Positions 1 through 13,300 are shown, counted from the stretch's first letter. The stretch is DNA of 64,000 bases from Caprella mutica (GCA_947561585.1 CANNZV010002298.1:1-64000), one strand, 5' to 3'. Numbers and translations are program-made. Notes: generated by a model from the sequence alone, not told the origin.

Positions 1-1264
1 GAAAAGAGTCACTGTGATGATGTACTATCAGAGAAAAGAGTCACTGTGATGATGTACTACCAGAGAAAAGAGTCACTGTGATGATGTAAAATCAGAGAAA
101 AGAGTCACTGTGATGATGTACTATCAGAGAAAAGAGTCACTGTGATGATGTACTATCAGAGAAAAGAGTCACTGTGATGATGTACTATCAGAGAAAAGAG
201 TCACTGTGATGATGTACTATCAGAGAAAAGAGTCACTGTGATGATGTACTATCAGAGAAAAGTGTCACTGTGATGATGTACTATCAGAGAAAAGAGTCAC
301 TGTGATGATGTACTATCAGAGAAAAGAGTCACTGTGATGATGTACTCTCAGAGAAAAGAGTCATTGTGATGATGTACTATCAGAGAAAAGAGTCACTGTG
401 ATGATGTACTATTAGAGAAAAGAGTCACTGTGATGATGTACTATCAGAGAAAAGAGTCACTGTGATGATGTACTATCAGAGAAAAGAGTCACTGTGATGA
501 TGTACTATCAGAGAAAAAAGTCACTGTGATGATGTACTATTAGAGAAAAGAGTCACTGTGATGATGTACTATCAGAGAAAAGAGTCACTGTGATGATGTA
601 CTATCAGAGAAAAGAGTCACTGTGATGATGTACTATCAGAGAAAAGAGTCACTGTGATGATGTACTATCAGAGAAAAGAGTCACTCTGATGATGTACTAT
701 CAGGGAAAAGAGTCACTGTGATGATGTACTATCAGAGAAAAGAGTCACTGTGATGATGTACTATCAAAGAAAAGAGTCACTGTGATGGTGTACTATCAGA
801 GAAAAGAGTCACTGTGATGATGTACTATCAGAGAAAAGAGTCACTGTGATGATGTACTATCAGAGAAAAGAGTCACTGTGATAATGTACTATCAGAGAAA
901 AGAGTCACTGTGATGATGTACTATCAGAGAAAAGAGTCACTGTGATGGTGTGCTATCAGAGAAAAGAGTCACTGTGATGATGTACTATCAGAGAAAAGAG
1001 TCACTGTGATGATGTACTATCAGAGAAAAGAGTCACTGTGATGATGTACTATCAGAGAAAAGAGTCACTGTGATGATGTACTATCAGAGAAAAGAGTCAC
1101 TGTGATGATGTACTATCAGAGAAAAGAGTCACTGTGATGATGTACTATCAGAGAAAAGAGTCACTGTGATGATGTACTATCAGAGAAAAGAGTCACTGTG
1201 ATGATGTACTATCAGAGAAAAGAGTCACTGTGATGATGTACTATCAGAGAAAAGAGTCACTGTG
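1..1264 (+). repeat. 32-bp minisatellite array, copy 1 (about 39 units)
   Basis: Head-to-tail 32-bp units with the core GAGAAAAGAGTCACTGTGAT followed by GATGTACTATCA. Units are nearly identical, with scattered single-base changes such as TTAGAG for CAGAG and GGTG for GATG. The array already runs at base 1, so its left end is outside the window. The unit contains stop codons in some frames and has no coding potential. The same family recurs inverted at 19100-19755 and direct at 34698-36083. Confidence 0.98.
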
Positions 1265-2489
1265 TTCATGCTAATTTCACAAATCACAGTTTTCTAATTT
1301 CTCATTATTTCAAATTTAAAATCCGAGTTTTCTTATGGAAATGTTACATTAGTAACCTGTTTTAAAATCATAACAGATACACTTCTCTTTGCCTCTTCAT
1401 CAAAGTGATAATGCAAGAGAAATAATATATGTTATATCACCACTTTTTTAATCTGACTATTTATCAACATTTTCCTCTCGCTCACTCAACAAATAACTGT
1501 TAAGCATTAAATTTATTATATGTTTATGTTTCTTAAGACTTATTAAAATGATTAAGTGAGAATGATATGTTTCTTTATTGATAACGTAATTACAAAATAA
1601 TTATTTCAATGATGTGAAATCTGGAGTTAAGTACATTTGTCAATTATATGTAGTGGTAAATCTCCTTCAGATCTTCTGCAGATTATTTTACTAAAAAGGA
1701 CTTTGTACTTTTACTCAGATGAATTTCATTACTTTTTTCATTGGGCCACTTTCATCATGACTGCTTCATAGAGTCCCTTGTATTATTTTCGTGTTCGACA
1801 TCATCGATATGGCTTTTGGTTCCGAAGCAGATTTATAAATTATTCCATTTATATAAAATAACCTTGTTTCTTTATATAAATTATCCATTTTCTTATGTGT
1901 TCATTTTTCATGATGTGATTAAGGTGATCGATACCCTTCAGAAGAGACAAAAACTGAAAAAAAAAATCAATCTTTTTTGTTCGCCTAAAACACAACTGCA
2001 GATGTGTAGAATATACTTTGAAAAAATACAGTCATAGCTTGTCTGTAGCTATGAAGGAGAGCATCCATCCGTCCTTACACACCTCACAGGGGGTGCGTAA
2101 GTTTTTTGGGAGTATGTTAACCACCCCTAAACTCTATGATCTAATTAAAAATCACAGCTTTTGTTTGCTGAGGATATGTCGCTTGTCTAAGTGACATATC
2201 CTTCTAGAGCAAGATGATCTGATGGTAGAGATGTTTCTGTCTCTCCTGAAAAATTATGTATTGGGATGAGTGACGCTTTATATCTCTGTCAGATTCTATA
2301 GTAGAGAGATGAAAGAAAAGCAGGTGCTCTATAACATTAAATTGAGTTATTTTAGATTTATGAATTATAAAAAATATAACCCAAAGAATTTGAAAAATAT
2401 GCTAGAAATAAGATCTTCCAATATTTTTTTTCCAATATAACTTCTAAAATAAACTTTCAATTTCAGCTATCTCAATTGTGGTGAGTGTA
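1265..2489. other. AT-rich unique sequence, no gene seen
   Basis: The first 50 or so bases, around AATCACAGTTTTCTAA at 1282, match the sequence just after the third 32-bp array (36100 onward). The rest is AT-rich, with short chance reading frames and no recognisable protein, RNA or repeat. Confidence 0.7.
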
Positions 2490-2972
2490 CACTTGACCGA
2501 ACGACATTTTGCCGAAAGATAATTAGCCGAAAGTAGATGTGGTATAAATTTGGCCGAAAAACTTTTATTCAATGTGTATCCTTATTACAAACTGCAGCCT
2601 TCGGTTCATTTAATTAATATTTTTTTTCCATGTAATTTGAAGTTATTTCATAAAAAGCAAAATAAATTTTAGTATGTCTATAATGTGTATATACATACCA
2701 TATTACGAACTGCAATCATACATTGATCAACAATTTGAATATTTATTCATAATCATGGATTTCATCTCAAATTTTGTGGTTGAAAAAAGCTTCTCGTCAT
2801 ACTTTTGAACTTGTTATCATTGCTTACTATATTATATAAAGTTATTATTTCTATTATATGAAATATAAATACTATTCCATTTTCTATTTTCAAAATAAAT
2901 TATTTTCAGTCAAATATCCGCCGTGCCAAATTAACAACCAATCGTCTTTCAGTCAAATGTCCGTCAACCCTC
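2490..2972. mobile_element. Degenerate MITE-like element with CCGAAAG motifs
   Basis: The left end reads TTGACCGAACGACATTTTGC and is followed by further GCCGAAAG motifs. Read on the other strand, the right end begins TTGACGGACATTTGACTGAA and contains related GAAAGACGATT and GGCACGG motifs. Imperfect inverted ends built from short CCGAAAG-type modules resemble MITEs seen in arthropods. No clear target duplication was found, so the borders are approximate. Confidence 0.4.
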
Positions 2973-4016
2973 AAAGGTACATCGTGCAACAACTTTCGCT
3001 CTTTCAAATGATTCGTGTTTCGTCTCTGTAAGTGAAAACGTGAAGCTGATACACAGCGTTGTAGTTACCCCTAAAATATTCGTTTTCTACTAAATAAATC
3101 GTTTGTCATTGGCTATAGCCAAATTTTTTAGAAGAACAAAATTATTTTCTTTTGTCCTTTCCTTTGTAATCGTTACTTATTTCGTAATATACATATAGGC
3201 TTCTTCGTCTATGTTTCATTTGGTCAGAGGTTCTCTCAGGCTTTATAAAAAATGAGTTTATAACATAATATTATAAAATACGGCCTAGGATCATTAATCT
3301 GCACACCGAATGAAATTTGGTTTGGAATGTATGTTTTTCCATACAATTCTAAAATGTTTAATACAATCTGCGCAACACTTGTACTAAACACTAATATGAC
3401 GCTGAAGAAGAAGATTGTACACTCTTTGTTATTATTTTTCAATTTGAAATTTATCAACAAAGAATGCATTTAGGCCTTCATTTAAGATTTATATTATCTC
3501 CTGAAATATATTGCTGTTTCTATGATAATTTCCCAAATCTTTACCTATGCAGGAGAATTAAATATTGGATTGATTGTACCTACCTTGTTGACATTCAAAA
3601 CAGACAGTGTACATTCTTTTTCTTTGGACTGAAAATTAGCAATCGGAAGTACAAATTTTCTTTTTAAATATAAAATTGAATATATGCTATCAAATTGCAT
3701 TGGGTTTGCAGCAAAATGATGTGAAACATTAATTAAAACAATGCAAAAAATATTGAAGGGGACCTTTAAAGAACTATTGTAACAGCTTACTAAAATAGTG
3801 TAAAAATAAGCATACTAATAATTTAGCGTGTAACAATAATGACTATTGAATGGTTAATTTGAATCTTTATGTTCACAGTAGTAAGTTAGTGCTATCAGAA
3901 AGTGGCTAAATTATAACATTCATAAATTGCTGCAATAATGTTTAGCTCTATTAATGACCATTTATTTATGTTAGGAGTAATAAAGTGTTGGCGAGAAGTA
4001 ATTAATGTATTGAATG
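2973..4016. other. AT-rich sequence, no gene seen
   Basis: Mostly low-GC sequence. There is weak inverted similarity between about 3400-3430 (GATTGTACACTCTTTGTT) and the reverse complement of about 3600-3630 (GAATGTACACTGTCTGTT), which may be the trace of an old inverted-repeat element. Short reading frames on both strands match nothing I recognise. Confidence 0.6.
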
Positions 4017-5055
4017 AGAGTGAGTAAGAGGTGAGTAAGAGGTGAGTAAGAGTGAGTAGGAGGTGAGTAAGAGGTGAGTAAGAGGTGAGTAAGACGTGAG
4101 TAAGAGGTGAGTAAGAGGTGAGTAAGAGGTGAATAAGAGGTGAGTAAGAGGTTAGTAAGAGGTGAGTAAGAGGTGAGTAAGAGGTGAGTAAGAGGTGAGT
4201 AAGAGGTGAATAAGAGGTGAGTAAGAGGTGAGTAAGAGGTGAGTAAGAGGTGAGTAAGAGGTGAATAAGAGGTGAGTAAGAGGTGAGTAAGAGGTGAGTA
4301 AGAGGTGAGTAAGAGTGAGTAAGTGGTGAGTAAGAGGTGAGTAAGAGTGAGTAAGAGGTGAGTAAGAGGTGAGTAAGAGGTGAGTAAGAGGTGAGTAAGA
4401 GGTGAGTAAGAGGTGAATAAGAGGTGAATAAGAGGTGAATAAGAGGTGAGTAAGAGGTGAGTAAGAGGTGAGTAAGAGGTGAATAAGAGGTGAATAAGAG
4501 GTGAGTAAGTGGTGAGTAAGAGGTGAGTAAGAGTGAGTAAGAGGTGAGTAAGAGGTGAGTAAGAGGTGAGTAAGAGGTGAGTAAGAGGTGAATAAGAGGT
4601 GAGTAAGAGGTGAGTAAGAGGTGAGTAAGAGGTGAGTAAGAGTGAGTAAGTGGTGAGTAAGAGGTGAGTAAGAGGTGAGTAAGAGGTGAGTAAGAGGTGA
4701 GTAAGGGGTGAGTAAGAGGTGAATAAGAGGTGAATAAGAGGTGAATAAGAGGTGAGTAAGAGGTGAGTAAGAGGTGAGTAAGAGGTGAGTAAGAGTGAGT
4801 AAGAGGTGAGTAAGAGGTGAGTAAGAGGTGAGTAAGAGGTGAGTAAGAGGTGAGTAAGAGGTGAATAAGAGGTGAGTAAGAGGTGAGTAAGAGGTGAGTA
4901 AGAGGTGAGTAAGAGGTGAGTAAGAGGTGAGTAAGAGGTGAGTAAGAGGTGAGTAAGAGGTGAGTAAGAGGTGAGTAAGAGGTGAGTAAGAGGTGAGTAA
5001 GAGGTGAATAAGAGGTGAGTAAGAGGTGAGTAAGAGGTGAGTAAGAGGTGAGTAA
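4017..5055 (+). repeat. 11-bp minisatellite array (about 94 units), GGTGAGTAAGA
   Basis: The unit is GGTGAGTAAGA. Variants include GAATAAG for GAGTAAG and single-G deletions (10-bp units). On the plus strand each unit contains AG followed by GTGAGT, a consensus insect 5' splice-site sequence. The minus strand has no stop codon in any frame, which produces three overlapping artificial reading frames of about 500 codons with an 11-residue period. It abuts the 19-bp array directly. Confidence 0.97.
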
Positions 5056-5561
5056 TGATAACCAATGTGAATAATGATAACCAATGTGAATAATGATAAC
5101 CAATGTGAATGATGATAACCAATGTGAATAATGATAACCAATGTGAATGATGATAACCAATGTGAATAATGATAACCAATGTGAATAATGATAACCAATG
5201 TGAATAATGATAACCAATGTGAATAATGATAACCAATGTGAATAATGATAACCAATGTGAATAATGATAACCAATGTGAATGATGATAACCAATGTGAAT
5301 AATGATAACCAATGTGAATAATGATAACCAATGTGAATAATGATAACCAATGTGAATAATGATAACCAATGTGAATAATGATAACCAATGTGAATGATGA
5401 TAACCAATGTGAATAATGATAACCAATGTGAATAATGATAACCAATGTGAATAATGATAACCAATGTGAATAATGATAACCAATGTGAATGATGATAACC
5501 AATGTGAATAATGATAACCAATGTGAATAATGATAACCAATGTGAATAATGATAACCAATT
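5053..5561 (+). repeat. 19-bp minisatellite array (about 26 units)
   Basis: The unit is TGATAACCAATGTGAATAA, with AATGATG for AATAATG in a minority of copies. It begins inside the last 11-bp unit with no spacer (GTGAGTAATGATAACC). The minus strand is stop-free in all frames. Its core AATGATAACCARTG also occurs in the 36-bp array at 44867-45337. Confidence 0.97.
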
Positions 5562-5800
5562 CTCAACCATTTATATTGTTTCAATTGCTTAAAGATTTGT
5601 TTCGGTACTTTATTTTCACGTGACATTATTAGTATTAGTATGTGAAATGTTTTACTCGATCAAATGAAAGAAGAATGGAAAGTGGTGATGTTTAGATGTT
5701 TAACATATAGAGCTACAATACATGCAATATACAACAGTGTAACTTATTCATACCCACTGTTATAATTATACTCATAGAAAAATTTAATGTTATCTAGCTA

Positions 5801-6488
5801 AGGGTATTGTTACTATGGATGTGTATTCAATCGATTTTTCGCACTGACGAGTGTCGATATCATCAGTGCGAGGTGGTTACACTGTATGCGATTTCTGATC
5901 GTAAGTATGTTTCTGCCCAATTTAAATTGGCCATTGGGGTCTAAACTACAGTTTTTTGAGGTAATGTTTGGAAGGAATTAAAAACCTATCTATGTGCATC
6001 TGTAATAATAACTTTGATTATTATTTTCATCACACAAAATTTAGTAAATACCTAAATAGAAAAATAAGGAGAATATTTTCATATAACGATAAGGATATTC
6101 AATTTTATTGAAAACATATTGTACAGAATAACTACCAATTCAAGCCTTTATATAAACAAATATACATTATATATAATTGAATAATATCTGTATTATTCCT
6201 GATAGTATCAATTAATATATTTCCAAACCGAAATGGGAAACAGTAACAGCAATCGAAAGTAAGAGAATTAATCACAAAAATGACCGAATCTGTCGCTAGT
6301 TGCATAAAAAAATCAAACTCATTTGAATGATGAAGTTGTTCTGACGACTTCGTACGTATTCTGACGACTAAATCGCTGCCACTGTAACCACTCCCATTGG
6401 AAAGTATGAGTTTGATTTTCATCCGATTTCATCAGAAGTCGTCAGTGCGAAAAATCACTTGAATACGCATCCATAGCAACCATACCCT
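5801..6488. mobile_element. MITE, about 688 bp, TA target duplication
   Basis: Terminal inverted repeats of about 50 bp: the left end starts AGGGTATTGTTACTATGGAT and the right end, on the opposite strand, starts AGGGTATGGTTGCTATGGAT. Both continue into TTTTTCGCACTGACGA. TA lies directly outside each end (5799-5800 and 6489-6490), which fits the Tc1/mariner superfamily. The interior also holds further CAGTGCGA and TCGTCAG motifs. A 96-codon minus-strand frame inside it resembles no transposase, so the element looks non-autonomous. Confidence 0.85.
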
Positions 6489-6524
6489 TATAGGAAGGCT
6501 TCCTTATCTTATCTTGACATTTCA

Positions 6525-6650
6525 AGTTGTGGTGGGGCCATAGAAGATAAAGTTGTGGTGGGGCCATAGAAGATAAAGTTGTGGTGGGGCCATAGAAGAT
6601 AAAGTTGTGGTGGGGCCATAGAAGATTAAGTTATGGTGGGCCATAGAAGA
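6525..6650 (+). repeat. 26-bp tandem repeat (about 5 units)
   Basis: The core is GTTGTGGTGGGGCCATAGAA followed by GATAAA. The last copy is degenerate (GTTATGGTGGGCC). It starts about 37 bp after the MITE end. Confidence 0.9.
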
Positions 6651-7320
6651 ACTTAATATTAGGTGGACTCACCAAAAGTGTCTCTATGGATGATATTGGA
6701 ATATTTGTATTAATGTTTTTAAATTTTAATATTTTGACTAAAATTGTAATACAATTATAATTTTTTTGCAATTAATACACCAATTATTCTATTAAATCTT
6801 TAGCTTTTACGATGACACAAGTCCGATATTTTCAATGCCGTCAAGTCAAAGTTTCTAGTTTCAGACTATTCTGGTTGAATTCTATCTTAAATATCTGTGA
6901 GAATGAGAATAAAACTGCACCGGTAATTGTTATACTATAAACAAATTTCATTTTAGTGTAAATTAAATTCATTTATATTTATGAAGATTATATTTTTGTT
7001 TTTTTATTGCAATATTATATTTTTGAATGTGTGGTAACGCATGTTTGTATTAGGCTCTCTGGAGCAGTGTACTAATTATCTTACTAAGAAGCTTCAGTTC
7101 TTTACCATCAGTTTACAAACTATTATCTTATACCTTTCACCTTTTTCTCTCGGTTCTCTCCTTTCCTCCACCTCTTTCCTTTCATCTCATCTCTTCCACC
7201 TCTCTCATACCCCACTCCACCCTTCTACTATTTTTGTACTAAGTTATCTGGGTGTAATTCACAGAGGCTCTCTTTTCGCCTCAGTATTACAGGAAGGAAC
7301 AGACCCTCTGAGATACGACT
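6651..7320. other. AT-rich sequence then pyrimidine-rich flank of the 47-bp array
   Basis: From 6651 to about 7120 the sequence is AT-rich and featureless. From about 7130 to 7230 the plus strand is strongly pyrimidine-rich (CTTTCCTCCACCTCTTTCC and similar), leading into the 47-bp array. A 119-codon plus-strand frame starting at 7041 runs across this tract into the array. Its composition follows the CT bias and it resembles no protein I know. Confidence 0.6.
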
Positions 7321-10300
7321 TACAGTCTCATCAACTGCAGCACCTCCTCCTAGACACACTTGGCCTTTACAGTCTCATCAACTGCAGCACCTCCTCCTAG
7401 ACACACTTGGCCTTTACAGTCTCATCAACTGCAGCACCTCCTCCTAGACACACTTGGCCTTTACAGTCTCATCAACTGCAGCACCTCCTCCTAGACACAC
7501 TTGGCCTTTACAGTCTCATCAACTGCAGTATCTCCTCCTAGACACACTTGGCCTTTACAGTCTCATCAACTGCAGCACCTCCTCCTAGACACACTTGGCC
7601 TTTACAGTCTCATCAACTGCAGCACCTCCTCCTAGACACACTTGGCCTTTACAGTCTCATCAACTGCAGCACCTCCTCCTAGACACACTTGGCCTTTACA
7701 GTCTCATCAAATGCAGCACCTCCTCCTAGACACACTTGGCCTTTACAGTCTCATCAACTGCAGTATCTCCTCCTAGACACACTTGGCCTTTGCAGTCTCA
7801 TCAACTGCAGTATCTCCTCCTAGACACACTTGGCCTTTACAGTCTCATCATCTGCAGTATCTCCTCCTAGACACACTTGGCCTTTACAGTCTCATCAACT
7901 GCAGCACCTCCTCCTAGACACACTTGGCCTTTACAGTCTCATCAACTGCAGCACCTCCTCCTAGACACACTTGGCCTTTACAGTCTCATCAACTGCAGCA
8001 CCTCCTCCTAGACACACTTGGCCTTTACAGTCTCATCAACTGCAGCACCTCCTCCTAGACACACTTGGCCTTTACAGTCTCATCAAATGCAGCACCTCCT
8101 CCTAGACACACTTGGCCTTTACAGTCTCATCAACTGCAGCACCTCCTCCTAGACACACTTGGCCTTTACAGTCTCATCAACTGCAGCACCTCCTCCTAGA
8201 CACACTTGGCCTTTACAGTCTCATCAAATGCAGCACCTCCTCCTAGACACACTTGGCCTTTACAGTCTCATCAACTGCAGTATCTCCTCCTAGACACACT
8301 TGGCCTTTGCAGTCTCATCAACTGCAGTATCTCCTCCTAGACACACTTGGCCTTTACAGTCTCATCATCTGCAGTATCTCCTCCTAGACACACTTGGCCT
8401 TTACAGTCTCATCAACTGCAGTATCTCCTCCTAGACACACTTGGCCTTTACAGTCTCATCATCTGCAGTATCTCCTCCTAGACACACTTGGCCTTTACAG
8501 TCTCATCAACTGCAGTATCTCCTCCTAGACACACTTGGCCTTTGCAGTCTCATCATCTGCAGTATCTCCTCCTAGACACACTTGGCCTTTGCAGTCTCAT
8601 CAACTGCAGTAGCTCCTCCTAGACACACTTGGCCTTTACAGTCTCATCAACTGCAGTATCTCCTCCTAGACACACTTGGCCTTTACAGTCTCATCAACTG
8701 CAGTATCTCCTCCTAGACACACTTGGCCTTTACAGTCTCATCAACTGCAGTATCTCCTCCTAGACACACTTGGCCTTTACAGTCTCATCAACTGCAGTAT
8801 CTCCTCCTAGACACACTTGGCCTTTGCAGTCTCATCAACTGCAGTAGCTCCTCCTAGACACACTTGGCCTTTGCAGTCTCATTAACTGCAGCACCTCCTC
8901 CTAGACACACTTGGCCTTTGCAGTCTCATTAACTGCAGCACCTCCTCCTAGACACACTTGGCCTTTGCAGTCTCATCAACTGCAGTAGCTCCTCCTAGAC
9001 ACACTTGGCCTTTACAGTTTCATCAACTGCAGTATCTCCTCCTAGACACACTTGGCCTTTACAGTCTCATCATCTGCAGTATCTCCTCCTAGACACACTT
9101 GGCCTTTACAGTCTCATCATCTGCAGCACCTCCTCCTAGACACACTTGGCCTTTACAGTCTCATCAACTGCAGCACCTCCTCCTAGACACACTTGGCCTT
9201 TACAGTCTCATCAACTGCAGCACCTCCTCCTAGACACACTTGGCCTTTACAGTCTCATCATCTGCAGCACCTCCTCCTAGACACACTTGGCCTTTACAGT
9301 CTCATCAACTGCAGCACCTCCTCCTAGACACACTTGGCCTTTACAGTCTCATCAACTGCAGCACCTCCTCCTAGACACACTTGGCCTTTACAGTCTCATC
9401 ATCTGCAGCATCTCCTCCTAGACACACTTGGCCTTTGCAGTCTCATTAACTGCAGCACCTCCTCCTAGACACACTTGGCCTTTGCAGTCTCATTAACTGC
9501 AGCACCTCCTCCTAGACACACTTGGCCTTTGCAGTCTCATCAACTGCAGTAGCTCCTCCTAGACACACTTGGCCTTTACAGTCTCATCAACTGCAGTATC
9601 TCCTCCTAGACACACTTGGCCTTTACAGTCTCATCATCTGCAGTATCTCCTCCTAGACACACTTGGCCTTTACAGTCTCATCATCTGCAGCACCTCCTCC
9701 TAGACACACTTGGCCTTTACAGTCTCATCAACTGCAGCACCTCCTCCTAGACACACTTGGCCTTTACAGTCTCATCAACTGCAGCACCTCCTCCTAGACA
9801 CACTTGGCCTTTACAGTCTCATCATCTGCAGCACCTCCTCCTAGACACACTTGGCCTTTACAGTCTCATCAACTGCAGCACCTCCTCCTAGACACACTTG
9901 GCCTTTACAGTCTCATCAACTGCAGCACCTCCTCCTAGACACACTTGGCCTTTACAGTCTCATCATCTGCAGCACCTCCTCCTAGACACACTTGGCCTTT
10001 ACAGTCTCATCAAATGCAGCACCTCCTCCTAGACACACTTGGCCTTTGCAGTCTCATTAACTGCAGCACCTCCTCCTAGACACACTTGGCCTTTACAGTC
10101 TCATCATCTGCAGCACCTCCTCCTAGACACACTTGGCCTTTGCAGTCTCATCAACTGCAGTAGCTCCTCCTAGACACACTTGGCCTTTACAGTCTCATCA
10201 ACTGCAGTATCTCCTCCTAGACACACTTGGCCTTTACAGTCTCATCATCTGCAGTATCTCCTCCTAGACACACTTGGCCTTTACAGTCTCATCATCTGCA

Positions 10301-13300
10301 GCACCTCCTCCTAGACACACTTGGCCTTTACAGTCTCATCAACTGCAGCACCTCCTCCTAGACACACTTGGCCTTTACAGTCTCATCAACTGCAGCACCT
10401 CCTCCTAGACACACTTGGCCTTTACAGTCTCATCAACTGCAGCACCTCCTCCTAGACACACTTGGCCTTTACAGTCTCATCAACTGCAGCACCTCCTCCT
10501 AGACACACTTGGCCTTTACAGTCTCATCAACTGCAGCACCTCCTCCTAGACACACTTGGCCTTTACAGTCTCATCAACTGCAGCACCTCCTCCTAGACAC
10601 ACTTGGCCTTTACAGTCTCATCAACTGCAGCACCTCCTCCTAGACACACTTGGCCTTTACAGTCTCATCAACTGCAGCACCTCCTCCTAGACACACTTGG
10701 CCTTTACAGTCTCATCAACTGCAGCACCTCCTCCTAGACACACTTGGCCTTTACAGTCTCATCAACTGCAGCACCTCCTCCTAGACACACTTGGCCTTTA
10801 CAGTCTCATCAACTGCAGCACCTCCTCCTAGACACACTTGGCCTTTACAGTCTCATCAACTGCAGCACCTCCTCCTAGACACACTTGGCCTTTACAGTCT
10901 CATCAAATGCAGCACCTCCTCCTAGACACACTTGGCCTTTACAGTCTCATCAACTGCAGCACCTCCTCCTAGACACACTTGGCCTTTACAGTCTCATCAA
11001 CTGCAGCACCTCCTCCTAGACACACTTGGCCTTTACAGTCTCATCAACTGCAGCACCTCCTCCTAGACACACTTGGCCTTTACAGTCTCATCAACTGCAG
11101 CACCTCCTCCTAGACACACTTGGCCTTTACAGTCTCATCAAATGCAGCACCTCCTCCTAGACACACTTGGCCTTTACAGTCTCATCAACTGCAGCACCTC
11201 CTCCTAGACACACTTGGCCTTTACAGTCTCATCAACTGCAGCACCTCCTCCTAGACACACTTGGCCTTTACAGTCTCATCAAATGCAGCACCTCCTCCTA
11301 GACACACTTGGCCTTTACAGTCTCATCAACTGCAGTATCTCCTCCTAGACACACTTGGCCTTTGCAGTCTCATCAACTGCAGTATCTCCTCCTAGACACA
11401 CTTGGCCTTTACAGTCTCATCATCTGCAGTATCTCCTCCTAGACACACTTGGCCTTTACAGTCTCATCAACTGCAGTATCTCCTCCTAGACACACTTGGC
11501 CTTTACAGTCTCATCATCTGCAGTATCTCCTCCTAGACACACTTGGCCTTTACAGTCTCATCAACTGCAGTATCTCCTCCTAGACACACTTGGCCTTTGC
11601 AGTCTCATCATCTGCAGTATCTCCTCCTAGACACACTTGGCCTTTGCAGTCTCATCAACTGCAGTAGCTCCTCCTAGACACACTTGGCCTTTACAGTCTC
11701 ATCAACTGCAGTATCTCCTCCTAGACACACTTGGCCTTTACAGTCTCATTAACTGCAGCACCTCCTCCTAGACACACTTGGCCTTTGCAGTCTCATCAAC
11801 TGCAGTAGCTCCTCCTAGACACACTTGGCCTTTACAGTCTCATCAACTGCAGTATCTCCTCCTAGACACACTTGGCCTTTACAGTCTCATCAACTGCAGT
11901 ATCTCCTCCTAGACACACTTGGCCTTTACAGTCTCATTAACTGCAGCACCTCCTCCTAGACACACTTGGCCTTTGCAGTCTCATCATCTGCAGTATCTCC
12001 TCCTAGACACACTTGGCCTTTACAGTCTCATCAACTGCAGTATCTCCTCCTAGACACACTTGGCCTTTACAGTCTCATCAACTGCAGTATCTCCTCCTAG
12101 ACACACTTGGCCTTTGCAGTCTCATCAACTGCAGTAGCTCCTCCTAGACACACTTGGCCTTTGCAGTCTCATTAACTGCAGCACCTCCTCCTAGACACAC
12201 TTGGCCTTTGCAGTCTCATTAACTGCAGCACCTCCTCCTAGACACACTTGGCCTTTGCAGTCTCATCAACTGCAGTAGCTCCTCCTAGACACACTTGGCC
12301 TTTACAGTTTCATCAACTGCAGTATCTCCTCCTAGACACACTTGGCCTTTACAGTCTCATCATCTGCAGTATCTCCTCCTAGACACACTTGGCCTTTACA
12401 GTCTCATCATCTGCAGCACCTCCTCCTAGACACACTTGGCCTTTACAGTCTCATCAACTGCAGCACCTCCTCCTAGACACACTTGGCCTTTACAGTCTCA
12501 TCAACTGCAGCACCTCCTCCTAGACACACTTGGCCTTTACAGTCTCATCATCTGCAGCACCTCCTCCTAGACACACTTGGCCTTTACAGTCTCATCAACT
12601 GCAGCACCTCCTCCTAGACACACTTGGCCTTTACAGTCTCATCAACTGCAGCACCTCCTCCTAGACACACTTGGCCTTTACAGTCTCATCATCTGCAGCA
12701 TCTCCTCCTAGACACACTTGGCCTTTGCAGTCTCATTAACTGCAGCACCTCCTCCTAGACACACTTGGCCTTTGCAGTCTCATTAACTGCAGCACCTCCT
12801 CCTAGACACACTTGGCCTTTGCAGTCTCATCAACTGCAGTAGCTCCTCCTAGACACACTTGGCCTTTACAGTCTCATCAACTGCAGTATCTCCTCCTAGA
12901 CACACTTGGCCTTTACAGTCTCATCATCTGCAGTATCTCCTCCTAGACACACTTGGCCTTTACAGTCTCATCATCTGCAGCACCTCCTCCTAGACACACT
13001 TGGCCTTTACAGTCTCATCAACTGCAGCACCTCCTCCTAGACACACTTGGCCTTTACAGTCTCATCAACTGCAGCACCTCCTCCTAGACACACTTGGCCT
13101 TTACAGTCTCATCATCTGCAGCACCTCCTCCTAGACACACTTGGCCTTTACAGTCTCATCAAATGCAGCACCTCCTCCTAGACACACTTGGCCTTTGCAG
13201 TCTCATTAACTGCAGCACCTCCTCCTAGACACACTTGGCCTTTACAGTCTCATCATCTGCAGCACCTCCTCCTAGACACACTTGGCCTTTGCAGTCTCAT

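Noticed and set aside
1..1264. CRISPR-like regular repeats (32 bp here, 30 bp at 63516)
   Set aside because: Units are contiguous with no variable spacers, there is no cas gene, and the sequence is eukaryotic in character.
3895..5626. Three overlapping minus-strand reading frames of about 470-554 codons
   Set aside because: They exist only because the 11-bp and 19-bp units contain no stop codon in any minus frame. With 30 codon contexts in total that is not improbable. All three frames are equally open, so no frame is selected, and no unique coding sequence flanks them.
6132..6422. 96-codon minus-strand frame inside the 5801-6488 MITE
   Set aside because: It lies wholly inside a non-autonomous element, uses its arm sequence, and shows no transposase motif.
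7041..7400. 119-codon plus-strand frame before the 47-bp array
   Set aside because: Composition follows the local CT-rich tract, it runs into the array, and it resembles no protein family.
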